A stretch of DNA of 64,000 nt from Notamacropus eugenii (lineage: Eukaryota; Chordata; Mammalia; Diprotodontia; Macropodidae), in assembly GCF_028372415.1 (NCBI RefSeq), contig NC_092872.1, positions 15,466,479-15,530,478 on the forward strand, read 5' to 3'. Positions within the stretch are counted from its first letter, which is position 1; each line of letters starts with the position of its first letter. The notes beneath the pieces are model-generated. The model was not told where the DNA came from. It did no database searches and saw only the letters and a program-made list of their open reading frames with translations. This document shows, piece by piece, positions 12,103 to 22,684 of this stretch. Position numbers and translations under genes: made by a program.

Positions 12103-12794
12103 AGTGAAATGAGCTGAGAAGGTGGGGGTAGGCTTTTTCAGGATCACACAGCTGGCTAGTAAGTGCCTAGGGCTGGTTCCTGCACCCTGTGAACCATGGC
12201 TCCACCTAGTGGTCCAACCATACACTACCCACAGCTCAAAATATTGTAAAGACTTGCAGGAATATAGTGTTTTACACACAATATTTTCATTGGATCCTCA
12301 CCACAACTGTGAAGTAGTTAGCACAAGTATGTTTTACAAACGAAGAAATTGAGGTCTGAAGAGGTTCAGTGGTTTCCTCAATGGTCTTACTCACTAGTAA
12401 ATGGCATTTCTCAGGCTTGACCACAAGCCTGGTGCTCTTTCCATTGCAGCACCTGGTACTCCAGAGCTGGAGGCAGCAATCTTAGTCAGAAAATTAGCTT
12501 TCAAGGCCCAGCTCTGACCCTTACTCTCTGGGTTACCCCAGGTATGTCACTTAAACCTTTTCGACCTCAGTTTCCTGATATGGACCTCTTGTCTCACACG
12601 TTTGTTGTGAGGAAAGAACTGAGCAAACCTTCAGTGCTAGAGAAATGTTGAGTTATTAATAATAATAAATAAAAGACTAACACTGTGACTTTATCCAGTG
12701 CCACAGCATGAAATAGCCTCAAGGAACTTGATCTTGGGTCTACATTGCCAGTGGCCAAAAGGACTTTCTCCTTGACTCATTAACAAATATTTGA

Positions 12795-13110
12795 GTACTT
12801 ACTATCCTAAAGGCATTATATTCAGCACTGGGGTAGGTGCCTGAGTTGAGGGCAGGAGAAAGAATGCAGTCTATGCCTTTGCTATCCCTCTTCCTCTGTG
12901 AAGTACATTTATAATAGAGGTGTGGGGACTGAGAAATCCTAGATAAACTTTAGGCTATGCCAAAAACCAAACTCTATTACATTTGGTAATAAATTAAGTC
13001 ATAAGATCGTGGATTCAATTCTGGGAAAGACCTTCTAGTTCAATACTTTCATTTACAAATGAAAAAACAACGTCTCAGAGAAAGTATGGGACTTACCCTG
13101 GAGCCAGAGA
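12795..13110 (+). repeat. Left arm of large inverted repeat
   Basis: It is the reverse complement of 14630-14943 at roughly 90% identity by eye, beginning GTACTTACTATCCTAAAGGC. The arm includes a MIR-like end (ACCTTCTAGTTCAAT), but most of its length is not a repeat I recognise. The best-conserved block spans about 12900-12960. Confidence 0.85.
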
Positions 13111-13261
13111 GCCACTGCCAAAGGCAGGATTTGAGCAATTTCTTGATCTGATTTGCATTACGTGTGCAGGTTTTTAGGGCACTTTGGCTCCTTGGAGAGA
13201 ATCCTGCACTTAGAACAAGAGTCCTTAGCCTGTTTTTTGTGTCGGACACAAATAGTGAAAT

Positions 13262-13495
13262 CTATAGACCCCATCTCAGAATTTTTATTATTGTATTACT
13301 GTGTCCAGTTCTTCAGGATTCCATCTGGGGTTTTCTTGGCAAAGATATTAGAATGGTTTGCCATTTCCTTCTCCAGCTCATTTTACAGATGAAGAAAATG
13401 CAGCAAACAGGGTGAAGTGACCTGTCCAGGGTCACACAGCCACTAAGTGTCCCAGGGCCAGCACTCTATCTACTGTGCCACCTAGTTTCTCAGAA
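13262..13495 (-). mobile_element. tRNA-derived SINE, minus orientation
   Basis: On + it contains TGCCATTTCCTTCTCCAGCT, CAGGGTCACACAGCCACTAA and CTCTATCTACTGTGCCACCT. Reading on the minus strand gives the SINE from GGTGGCACAGTAG onward. Confidence 0.85.
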
Positions 13496-13710
13496 TAATC
13501 TTCTAAAAGATGTACAAAGGAAATCAAGTACTTTGAAATGTAGTCAGTAAAATATTTTTTTTAAAGAAAGAGGTTCACAGACCCTAGGTTAAGAACTTCT
13601 TGCTTAGAGTCAGGAAGACTTGGGGTTCGAATTCTACTCCCAACTTAATTAACTGTGCAACTGAGAGAAAATCAATGAACCTTTCTGAGCCTCAGTCAAC
13701 TCTGTGTCTC

Positions 13711-14453
13711 TGATGAGGGCTGGAAAGGGGGTATGAGATCCCCACAAAGATCAGGGCACCAGGGTCAGGTCATCTGGAGAATTCACTGATTCAAGCATTG
13801 TTGAAGTCAAGGTAAAGATTTATTACGCTTTTCAGAGGGCAAGAGTTCTTACGGAACCTGCAACCTTAAAGGGGTACTGGGAAAGTTTACATAGGATAAT
13901 CTGTGGTATCACTTGTGCCAAATATGCTAACTAGGTGTTTGGGGATGGGATTAGGGAGTGGTTAAGGAGTGGTCAGTTCTTAAAGGAACATGCACTTTTG
14001 GTATCTACTGTGCCGGTATTTTACCCAGAATTCATCAGAAAATAGCCCAAGGGGAGACTACGAGGAAGTGTGGCTTTGGGCCTGAAACGTCACTAAATCA
14101 ACCAACGGTCAGGGCTGACCAGGAAAAATCAGGCTTCTCTCGTCAATGTCTTGTTAGACAAGATTAACGTGAGGGAGTATAGGTTATGTCCAAGCCTGGG
14201 ATACATATGATTGGTCAGTGAGTAGTAAATGTCATTATGACCCAGTACACAGCCAGTTCAGTACACAGCTGGTTCAAAGTAATGAGTTCTATAGGTATAG
14301 CTGGCTACTATATCAGGAAGGGGGATAGCAGTTCTCACTAGGGCAGGCTGTGTCCTTGGGCTGGGGAGAAACTGCCTGAGCTAGTATTTTGAGGCTAGGG
14401 AGAAATGTGATTTTTAAAGAGAAATGTGATTTTAGAACTGGGACATGCAACCA
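13711..14453 (-). mobile_element. LTR fossil of an endogenous retrovirus (minus orientation)
   Basis: On the minus strand this stretch begins TGGTTGCATG, has an AATAAA with downstream sequence typical of an R/U5 boundary (about 13810-13835 on +), and ends in CA. A purine-rich run directly upstream of the LTR start on the minus strand (14454-14468 on +) looks like a polypurine tract, so it may be a 3' LTR with a little internal sequence. No full-length open frame is seen. The family is not recognised and no matching partner LTR is in the window. It is a decayed fossil, age not estimated. Confidence 0.5.
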
Positions 14454-14629
14454 AGCCCCCCATCATCTCCACTGAATGGGTTGTAGACCTGTGTTGGTAA
14501 AGGTATTTTCCACAAAGGTAGAGACCTAGCTGACCAAAACCCAGACATTTCATGTCATTATTCCATGAATTCATATTCTAGCTACAGTCCCATTGACGTG
14601 AATCTATCCATGACTCTTGCAGTACTCTC

Positions 14630-14943
14630 TCTGACCTCAGGGCGAGTTCCACAATTTCTCTGAGACTCTGTTTTTTCATTTGTAAATGAAATTATTGAAC
14701 TAGAAGGTCTTTCCCACAACTGAATCCATGATCATATGATCCAATTTGTTACCAAATGTAATAAACTTTGTGTTTTGGCATAGCCTAAAGTTTATCTAGG
14801 ATTTCTCAGTCCCCACACCTCTATTATAAATGTACTTCTCAGAGGAAGAGGGCTAGCGAAGGCATAGACTTCATTCTTCCTCCTACCCTCAACTCAGGCA
14901 CCTATCCCAGTGCTGAACATAATGCCCTTAGGATAGTAAGTAC
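14630..14943 (-). repeat. Right arm of large inverted repeat
   Basis: It is the reverse complement of 12795-13110. The arms are about 1.5 kb apart and enclose a SINE, a hAT-like scrap and the LTR fossil. Confidence 0.85.
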
Positions 14944-14964
14944 CCAGTAAAGTTCATAAAAAGG

Positions 14965-15275
14965 AGGTTTGTGGATGGAAAATGCTATTCACATCCAGAG
15001 AAAGAACTATGGAGACTGAACGCAGATCAAAGTACACTATTTTCTCTTTTGACTTTTTTTCCCTTTTGTTCAGATTCTTCTTTCACAACATGACTAATGT
15101 GGAAATTTAATATGATTGTACATGTATAGCCTATATCAGATTACTTGCCATCTTGGGGAAGGGAAAGGGGAGGGCAGGGAGAAAAAAATTTGGAACTCAA
15201 AGTCTTACAAAACTGAATGCTGAAAATTGCCTTTAAATGTAACTGGAAAAAATAAAATGTTATTAAGTGGGGGGA
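14965..15275 (+). mobile_element. LINE 3'-end module
   Basis: It contains TCCAGAGAAAGAACTATGGA, then GACTGAACGCAGATCAAAG, a GGGGAAGGGAAAGGGGAGGG run and GGAAAAAATAAAATGTTATT. It recurs at 33410-33660 and 51850-51985. I recall this as a common marsupial LINE 3' end but cannot fix the family. Confidence 0.65.
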
Positions 15276-15562
15276 GGCGGAGGTTTGTGAAACTGTATTT
15301 AGGAAACTAGAACGACAGAAGGACAGACAAGATCACTTATTTGAGCATGGCATCTACTTTTGTCCACCCAGCAGGAGCTTGCTGCTTACTATGCTGCATA
15401 CTACTTACTTCATTCTTATCTGGCTGAATTTTGCCCAGGTCTATGCAGTTCGTTTATGCAGATTTCACCCATGGCTATGTGGATTCTGCATGGGCCTGTG
15501 TAGAGGTGTTTGGCCACACTGGCCTCCTGAAATGTGCTACCTTAGATTTTCTTGTGTTCCAG

Positions 15563-15739
15563 ATGTACATCACAAGCACAATCAAAACGAAAAGCAGTCG
15601 ACTGGCGAAACCGGTCTTGTGCCTGGGAACCCTCTGCACAGCCTTCCTCACAGGCCTGAACCGAGTCTCTGAGTATCGGAACCATTGCTCCGACGTGATT
15701 GCAGGCTTCATCCTGGGCACAGCTGTGGCCCTGTTCCTG
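15563..15739 (+). CDS. PLPPR1: PLPPR1 internal coding exon
   Basis: This exon has 59 whole codons, phase 0 at both ends, running from MYITSTIKTKSSRLAKPV to GFILGTAVALFL. It encodes the last two membrane segments and the loop with the degenerate C3 motif. The seen motif NRVSEYRNHCSDV replaces the SRX5HX3D signature of active lipid phosphate phosphatases: the first Ser is Asn, while Arg, His and Asp equivalents are still visible. The acceptor is AG at 15561-15562 after a T-rich tract, and the donor is GTAAGT at 15740-15745. The residues appear identical or nearly identical to recalled human PLPPR1, so this is a strongly constrained exon. An open frame begins upstream of the acceptor, but that part is intronic. 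Confidence 0.97.
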
Positions 15740-15793
15740 GTAAGTCAGATCGTTTCATATCCTGTTCCAATAATTCCCCCTGGTCTTTCAAAG

Positions 15794-15960
15794 CAAGAGT
15801 TCTTACCCTTTTTGTGTGTCCTGGACAGTCTGATGAAAACCTATGTTTTTAGATGCATAAAATTACAAAGGAAACCAATTATATTGTAATACAGTTATCA
15901 AAATATTAACAATAAGTAAATAAAAGCAAGTTCAAGGATCCACAAAATCTATCAATCATA
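15794..15960 (+). mobile_element. hAT-like element fragment
   Basis: It starts CAAGAGTTCTTACCC and contains TCTGATGAAAACCTATG and AATACAGTTATCAAAAT, as in the fuller copy at 30605-30806. Confidence 0.6.
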
Positions 15961-16389
15961 CCTTTAAGATCTGGGAACCTCAGGTTCTGAAGCCCCTATG
16001 TTGAAGGAGGTCAGATCATGTTTAACTAAACATCCTAGAAATCAGCAGCATCCTGATTCCCGGACTAATTGATAACCATGTTTTCTTATTTATTCAAATG
16101 GAGTGGGCTTGCTATTGTTTCCCATGTATTCTGGGTGATGCTGGAATAAAAGTGAAAACACCCATGGTGTTGGTGCCTGGCTTGATCATTGCCCCAAGGA
16201 GGACTCAGAGACCAATAGGAAAGAGCCACAGACCACAGGATGAGAGATTGAAGAGATCTTAGGTTAGGAAACTGAGGCACAGAGCGATTCAGGGACCTTA
16301 GCAAGGTCTCCTAGGCAGTTAAGGGACAGATCATCTCATTCCATTTCCTGTATTTGTTTTATTGTTTCATACCACAGTTCTCTGTACTT

Positions 16390-16655
16390 TATTAAGCAGC
16401 AGAACTACAGTGGAGAGCCACGTCTGGAGTCAGGAGCACCTGAGTTCAATTCTGGCCTCAGATATTTGCTAGCTGTTTGACCCTGGGCAAGTCACTTAAC
16501 CTATGTCTGCCTCAACTTCCTCATTTGTAAAATGGAGTTAATAATAACATTTATCTCCCAGGTTCTTGTCAGGATCAAATGAGATAATTGTAAAGTACTT
16601 AGCATAGTGACCAGCACGTAGTAGATGTTACATCAATGTGAGAACATTATTATTA
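16390..16655 (+). mobile_element. CORE-SINE (MIR/marsupial type)
   Basis: It contains GGAGTCAGGAGCACCTGAGT, TGACCCTGGGCAAGTCACTT, TCATTTGTAAAATGGAG and the 3' part AGTACTTAGCATAGTGACCA. Confidence 0.8.
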
Positions 16656-17044
16656 CTCCTCTGGCTGCCAGTCTGTTGGGCCTCTTTAGACTCTCAGAGC
16701 CCTAAGAGGTGAAATCATCACAGCCACACAGAAAGAAAAAAAACCTGTATGATTTAGAAATTGAACATTGTTTTTCTTGACACACCAAGTCCTAAGCTGG
16801 GTTACCCTAAATGCACTCTGTGCTTATGAAGATTGCTACAAGTAACTCCTTTATGGTGCCAAATTTATACTTAAAAAATATGGACACCTCCTAGCAACTA
16901 GAATCCCTAGTTTTATACTTATGGATACTGAGTCCCATGAAGGAAAAGAGAAACGCTTGATATTACATAGGAAGTTAACAGTAGAATCAGGACTAGAATC
17001 CCTGACTCCTGATGGCCAGGACTACATTCATCCTTTCTTGTCTT

Positions 17045-17178
17045 TTTTGAGGCAATCAGTGTTAAGTGACTTGCCCAGGGTCACATAGCTAGTAAGTATC
17101 TGAAGCCAAGATTTGAACTCCAGTCCTCCTAACTCCAGGCCCGGTGGTTTGTCCACTGTGTCACCTAACTGCCCCAAA
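17045..17178 (-). mobile_element. tRNA-derived SINE, minus orientation, truncated
   Basis: On + it contains CAGGGTCACATAGCTAGTAA and CCACTGTGTCACCTAACTGC, the reverse complement of the SINE head. Confidence 0.8.
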
Positions 17179-18026
17179 ACTGTTCATTCTACTACCTCTA
17201 CATCCTCCCAGCTAGTCATAGATGTGGTAACAAGAATGGATCTTAGAATCATAGATTCAGAGCCAGAAAGGACTTTCAGGGTTATATCGTTCAACACTCT
17301 CATTCTATAAATGAGGAGAGTGAATTTGAACCTATAACTTTAGCAATTTAAGCCATAGCCACTTGAGTTAAGTTCTAGGAGTTTTAAAATCAGTGGGAGA
17401 CTTGATCAGTTTCTCTTTACATATGGTGGTAGTAAATCAGAAAACTCCCATGTGGGACTTATGTGTACAAATGAGATTCATTAAAGGATATTCTTTATAG
17501 ACAGGTGAGATCTCAAAAGGACTGGAGAGGAGAAAGGTGGATGTTACAATCCTCTATGTCTGTACAGATACTGGGGGATGCAATGTGATACCTTTTGTTT
17601 TAAGGGATTCTCAGCTTCACCCTTTTTATACAGGAAAAGTACTGTCTCTAGCACGTATGAGGAATACCCCTTTCCTTTTTAGGGGGGAGTAAGGAGCAAG
17701 GTCCCAGAATAGTGATTAGTGAGAGAACAAGATATCTGCTATCTGGATCTATTCCCTTGAGACCTCTAGCCATTGTAACTTGGACAAACAAAGAAGAAAG
17801 GAAAGGTAAAAGAAAATCTGATTCATCTCATAGCTGATACTGAGACTGTCCCCCAAAGATAGAGGAGACTCTTTATAGCCTTGGCTGGACTTCTAAAAAA
17901 AACTCTCCTCCATTGAGACTGGCCACAAACTCAGACAAAAAAACAAATAAAGGATTCTAAAAATTATTGATTCACTAGTTTCTAATTTAACTCTTCACTT
18001 TCCTGAGCCAGTCTCCAGACTAAAGG

Positions 18027-18030
<4 letters not shown>

Positions 18031-18069
<39 letters not shown>
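18031..18069. repeat. TG microsatellite
   Basis: Pure TG dinucleotide run directly at the 3' end of the adjacent minus-strand SINE, so it probably grew from the SINE tail. Confidence 0.97.
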
Positions 18070-18073
<4 letters not shown>

Positions 18074-18382
18074 TCATCCTTCCTTGCCAAAGAAGACCAT
18101 GCCATCAGAGAAATAATGACATGACTTGCACTTGACTTTGTTTTGAGTGAGGGAGGGCTGTGCAGGTCACCAGCCTACTTCTCCTCCAGAGCCATCTGAA
18201 TCCAGTGACCAAATATTCATCAGGATAACTGGAGATGACCCAGGGTGAGACAATTGGGGTTAAGTGACTTGCCCAAGGTCACACAGCTAGTGAGTGTCAA
18301 GTGTCTGAGGTGAGATTTGAAGTCAGGTCCTCCTGACTCCTACACTGGTGCTCTATCCACTGCACCACCTAGCTGCCCCCCT
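18070..18382 (-). mobile_element. Marsupial tRNA-derived SINE, long form
   Basis: Read on the minus strand it begins GGCAGCTAGGTGGTGCAGTG and contains GTGACCTTGGGCAAGTCACT, GATGAATATTTGGTCACTGG and ATGGTCTTCTTTGGCAAGG. It is the most complete long-form copy in the window. Confidence 0.88.
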
Positions 18383-18950
18383 ACTACAGACTACTGTAGG
18401 GACAGATAAAAGGTCTTTTGCTCAGTACTTTATATATACAGTGTCTCAAATTTGAGATGGATCTGATGGCGATGACCCAGTGCTATAATAAAAATAAAAA
18501 AATGATTGTGGAATGTATTCAGTTCTCTAAGGTTTGCAGAGTATTTTTACAAATGTTAGCTTGTTTTATTCATACAACAACCCTGGGAGGTAGATGCTAT
18601 TATCCTTATTTTACAAGATGAGGAAACTGAGATGGACTGAGCTTAAGTGACTTGCCCAGAATAGGCCCTAATTCAGAAACTGAGATCCAGAGAGGATCTC
18701 AGGAACTTGCCTTTTATCATGCCTGGTACACAGTAATAGCCTAATTAATGCTTGTTGAGTGACTGACACAAGTGGTAAAAGGGAGAGTCAAGATTTGAAC
18801 CCAGATCCTTTGACTCTAGATCCAATCTCCTTTTCACTGAAACACAATGCTTCAATGACACCTTTTATTTAAACTACCTCAGGGACATTACCAGTTTGTC
18901 TATGACCTTCATGAGTGCCAGAAGACATCTGAAGTCTGAACTAGTTAGCA

Positions 18951-18969
18951 AAAAAAAAAAAAAAAAAAA
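18951..18969. repeat. Poly(A) run
   Basis: An A-run of about 19 bases, not clearly attached to a recognised element. Confidence 0.9.
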
Positions 18970-19109
18970 GATTTTTACTGATATGTCCCACAGAAATTTT
19001 CTACAAGAAAATTAAGTAAGGTCAGAGAAACACACTGAAAGCCTGTCAGGTTTGGAAAATGTCATTCCATAGAGTATGAACCAGAGCTGCCCATACTGTC
19101 CAATGCTGT

Positions 19110-19292
19110 CCAAGGGGTTTTTCTTTTTGCAAAGATACTCGAGAGTTTTGCCATTTCCTTCTCCAGTGGATTAAGGTGAACAAAGGTTAAGACACTTGCC
19201 CAGAGTCACACAGCTAGTCTGAGTCTGGATTTTAACTCAGGTCTTCCTAACTCCAGGCTCAGCTCTCTATCCATTGAGCCACCTAGCTGTCT
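19110..19292 (-). mobile_element. tRNA-derived SINE, minus orientation
   Basis: On + it contains TTGCCATTTCCTTCTCCAGT, CAGAGTCACACAGCTAGTC and TATCCATTGAGCCACCTAGC. Confidence 0.82.
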
Positions 19293-21064
19293 TACTACAG
19301 ACAAGATTTGAATCAAAATTCCTCTCAGCACCAAGTTTAATGCTCCTTTCACTACATAAAGTTTGCTCAGGACTTTAACACTAATTTACATTTATTAGGG
19401 GCCTACTCTGTGCCAAGCACTGTACTAAGTGCTTTAAAAAAGGAGACTGACAACATCTGCATCCTGTCAAATAAGAAAGTTCATTTGCACAATCGCTAGA
19501 ATTAGTGGAGCCGTAGGTCCAAATCTGCTAGCCCCCGGTAAAATGGTTGGGGTCTCTTCCTTTCTAGGTCATGAAGTCTAGCATTGGTGCAGCATTTTTT
19601 TCTCCAGACAACAAGGGACTAGAACTGGAGGAGAAATGGATAAGGACCAGGTGGTCTGGGTCCTCAAAGACCAGAATGAACTCACACACAGCACCAACTC
19701 AGAACTCATATCCCAAGAAAGTAGGGGATGACATGCAAACAGAACAGATTCCATACAGGGTACACATACTTGGCTGGGCTAGGTCTGGCATCCAAAGTCT
19801 GGTCCTTTTCACGTCCAATCAGGTATTCAAGGCCTGACCCAAGGGTACAACAGCTATGATTGATAAGAATAATAGTAGTCAGAACATTTTGTGTCTCAGA
19901 ACACTAAGGCCCACAGGGCTTGTACAAGATCCCAGATGGGACAAGAGCCCAGGTTTTCTGCTTCCCCATCCATTTTTCCTTCTACTGCGCAGTGCTCCTT
20001 TGTCATCAAAAACATATTTTTGTTTTTTTCTAATGGTTGATTCTAATTAGATTTTGTTTTCAACCAGTTGGGAATGGACAAGAAGGCTAATCCTAAACCC
20101 TGTCGTAACCTTCTCCATGTATATCTGATGCCTTTGTGCTCCTTTACATTGCTAATTCTCTCTCCTGCCTTAGCAGTCTTCCTTGTGAGTATGAGAGCAG
20201 TGGAAGCTGACTGGTCATTATTTTTTATAAAACGCAGGCCCAGTTCTCCCTGTCTCATTTCCTTGGGAAGAATAACCTCACCCTACACCTTGCAATCATG
20301 TGCCTATTAACAAAATCCTGTCCAAAGCCTGTTTTCTTCTGCTTTGAGGAGATGGCTCCAGCCTCAACACCGGAAACTGGATACCTAAGCTATGTCTGAA
20401 AAGTAAAATAGTAATAATAAAATATAATAACCCCCTTGGATAATGTTCAAAGAGTATTTCCAGGAGTTTTAAAGTCCTCCTGCTCTGACCTTCTCTTCCA
20501 GGGTAGCCCAAGGTCCTCCCACTCACAATAGGCATCAATATGTCCCTTCTGATGTCAGAACCTATTAGGCTGACAGGGGCAGTGACTGCTGGGGGATTCC
20601 CTGCCCCACTCTTAGGTATCTCCCTCACTCAGCTCCTGCTACAGGGTACAAGCTCTTTGAAGAGAGGACAAAGACTTTTCTTTAACAGACAGGGATTAGA
20701 TTTAACATGAAAATACCCCTATGGCTAAAGATAATATGAGAGACTTGGCATAGGACCAAGGCTCAGGGGGGATAACTGAGCAGAGAGAATATAGCAAAGC
20801 AGGGATTAAGAAAGCTTTCTGAGGAGTTGGTAGAATTTCACTTCACTGTTTGTAAAAAAATAAAAACAAAAACATCATAGACAGCAGAGACTGAAGAAAA
20901 GGAAGTGAGAAATAATTTGCATGGTAGGGATGTAGGGGGAAAGGATATTTGTTGCTTATGTGTTCTGCTTGGGGAGGAGCCTAGTGGGTAAATTTGGGTG
21001 AAATATGGGACAAAGACATTGAGAGAGATAGACTCTGGGAAAGAGATGCAAATTGTGTGTGTTG

Positions 21065-21122
21065 GAGAGAGAAAGAGACAGACAGAGACAGAGAAAGACA
21101 GAGACAGAGAGAAACACACAGA
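21065..21122. repeat. GAGA/GACAGA-rich microsatellite
   Basis: Degenerate GAGACAGACAGAGACAGAG units. Confidence 0.9.
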
Positions 21123-21609
21123 GTCCAGGAAGAGACAACTATATCCTAGGCATCATAAATACATAGATCTTTGGGAAGAGGAGATGGCTGTAGGGCTATG
21201 CTGGGACATATAAGTGCTCTAAAAATAAACAATACCAATAAAAATCCATTTTCTAGAAAAGAAGAACAGGGACAACTAGTCATGAAGAACTGGGGGAAAG
21301 TTTTCAAGAGAATAGAAGACAAACTCATGATGATGATACTTTTTTTGAATCTAGCAAATCCAGCCAAGCAGGCTTTTTAAAAAACAAATATTATGTTGAT
21401 GCTAGAATAACTGGATCATCATACAAGTATTTACCGAGGGTTTAGGACTTGCACTAATCGTTGTGGGAAATGCAGGAAAAGGAGAAGACTCAGTTGTCTT
21501 CAAAGATCTTTACTGCGATCATGGTTTTCAAAGGACCCGATCCCCTCAAAACTGGAATTGGGGTAATGGTTACAATCTTTCATCAACTTCTTTTTTTCTC
21601 ATCCCACAG

Positions 21610-21741
21610 GGAATGTGTGTTGTACATAACTTCAAAGGAACGCGTGGTTCTCCTTCTAAACCTAAACCTGAAGATCCCCGAGAAATGCCCCTAATGGCCT
21701 TCCCCAGAGTAGAAAGTCCTCTGGAGACCCTGAGTGCACAG
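21610..21741 (+). CDS. PLPPR1: PLPPR1 penultimate coding exon (cytoplasmic tail)
   Basis: This exon has 44 whole codons, starting GMCVVHNFKGTRGSPSKP and ending ESPLETLSAQ. It finishes the last membrane segment and encodes most of the Ser/Pro-rich cytoplasmic tail. The acceptor is CACAG at 21605-21609. The donor is GTATTG at 21742-21747, a weaker consensus than the other PLPPR1 donors in the window. Reading past the donor would add only two residues before a stop, so the splice to the final exon is needed for the conserved terminus. The tail differs from recalled human sequence at a few places (for example TRG for TQG and REMP for RGVP), as expected for a flexible tail. Confidence 0.96.
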
Positions 21742-22004
21742 GTATTGTGAAATCTGCCCATGAACCACACAGATAGACTAATGCTAATGCAGAAACTTAG
21801 GGCAAGGACAAGTCCCAGAATCATTGGGAAAATAGGGACCTTAGAAGGTCACCTTATTTCTACCAAAAAAGGTGGATACAGGACTATACCAAGTCCATCC
21901 TGACAGATAAGAGTCATTGTATTTTAAAGATCTTCAAGAAAACAGTTTTTGCTTCCTTTGGCTATCCATTTTAGATCTTAACAGCCTTCATTAATACACA
22001 GAAG

Positions 22005-22085
22005 AGGCAGTATTGTGAAGTGGATAGAGTCATTCTCAAAGCCAGGGAGCCCTGGATTACAGTTCTGCCTCTAACACATAATCAC
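22005..22085 (+). mobile_element. SINE head fragment
   Basis: It contains GTGAAGTGGATAGAGTCATT and a degenerate ATTACAGTTCTGCCTCTAA body. Confidence 0.55.
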
Positions 22086-22089
22086 CATT

Positions 22090-22300
22090 TGAATATGATA
22101 AATATTTATTTAAAATCTGTGCTAGACACTAGGCTAAGAAAGCGCTGGGGATAGAAATAAGTAAAAGAAAGACAGTTAGTTCTACCCTCAAGAAATTTAA
22201 AACCTAACTGGGGAAGACAATACACCAAAGAAGTTGAAAAGGTGGAGGCGGGATGCAATATGAGATGGGGATAGAAGATGGAAATGATGGAGCCCACACC
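22090..22300 (+). repeat. Old dispersed repeat (ACAAACATTTATTAAGT family)
   Basis: It contains CTGTGCTAGACACTAGGCTA, GCGCTGGGGATAGAAATAAG and CCCTCAAGAAATTTAAAACC, the usual order of blocks in this family. Confidence 0.5.
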
Positions 22301-22638
22301 AAACAGAGCAGCTGGTGGCAAATGAAGAGATGACTGGTATTTTGAGAATAAAGGGAAACCATGGAAAGAGCTTTTTGTTCAGCCCTCCAGTCTTCCGGAG
22401 AGGCAGAAGCCAGTAAGAGGTGCTGATGAGGTATAAGTAGCAAATCTAAAGCAATTTCCCTGATGATGAGTTTCCTGGTGATTAACTTAATCCTGGGACC
22501 CAGAGCAAGTCACTTTCCCTCTCTGAGTTAACTCCCTAATACAACAGAGAAAGTGCTAACCTGCATTTGTAAAGGTAATCACTAGAATCCTCCTGGGGAG
22601 TAATTAGCAAGACTGGAAGATAAAAAATTTCATTAGCT

Positions 22639-22684
22639 TCACATAGCTAGCAGTCACATAGCTAGCAGTCACATAGCCAGCAAC
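22639..22684 (+). repeat. 15-bp tandem triplication
   Basis: Three adjacent units of TCACATAGCTAGCAG, the third diverged to TCACATAGCCAGCAA. The unit is the SINE/MIR motif usually present once. Confidence 0.85.

Larger units (their letters stand above)
9115..15562 (+). other. PLPPR1: PLPPR1 intron
   Basis: The intron runs from donor GTGAGT at 9115 to acceptor AG at 15561-15562. It contains a MIR-like tract (9235-9640), a hAT MITE fragment (9887-10012), SINEs, a 41-bp inverted repeat, a GA-rich microsatellite, a larger inverted repeat of about 315 bp per arm, an LTR fossil between those arms, and a LINE 3'-end module. Each is listed separately. Confidence 0.9.
15740..21609 (+). other. PLPPR1: PLPPR1 intron
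   Basis: The intron runs from donor GTAAGT at 15740 to acceptor CACAG ending at 21609. It holds a hAT-like fragment (15794-15960), SINEs on both strands (16390, 17045, 18070, 19110), a TG microsatellite, an A-run, and a GA/CAGA-rich stretch near 21065-21122. I can assign nothing to 19400-20950 apart from short MIR-like pieces. Confidence 0.9.

Noticed and set aside
15431-15562. Extension of the PLPPR1 exon upstream in the open frame from 15431
   Set aside because: The conserved protein joins exactly at the AG at 15561-15562, and the upstream peptide has no match to PLPPR1.
21742-21750. Read-through end of PLPPR1 after LSAQ (VL then stop)
   Set aside because: The conserved terminus NHSASMTEVT is found at 25368 with a good acceptor, so the splice is preferred.
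22639-22684. CRISPR-like direct repeats
   Set aside because: Three adjacent units without spacers in a mammalian intron; this is simple tandem slippage.
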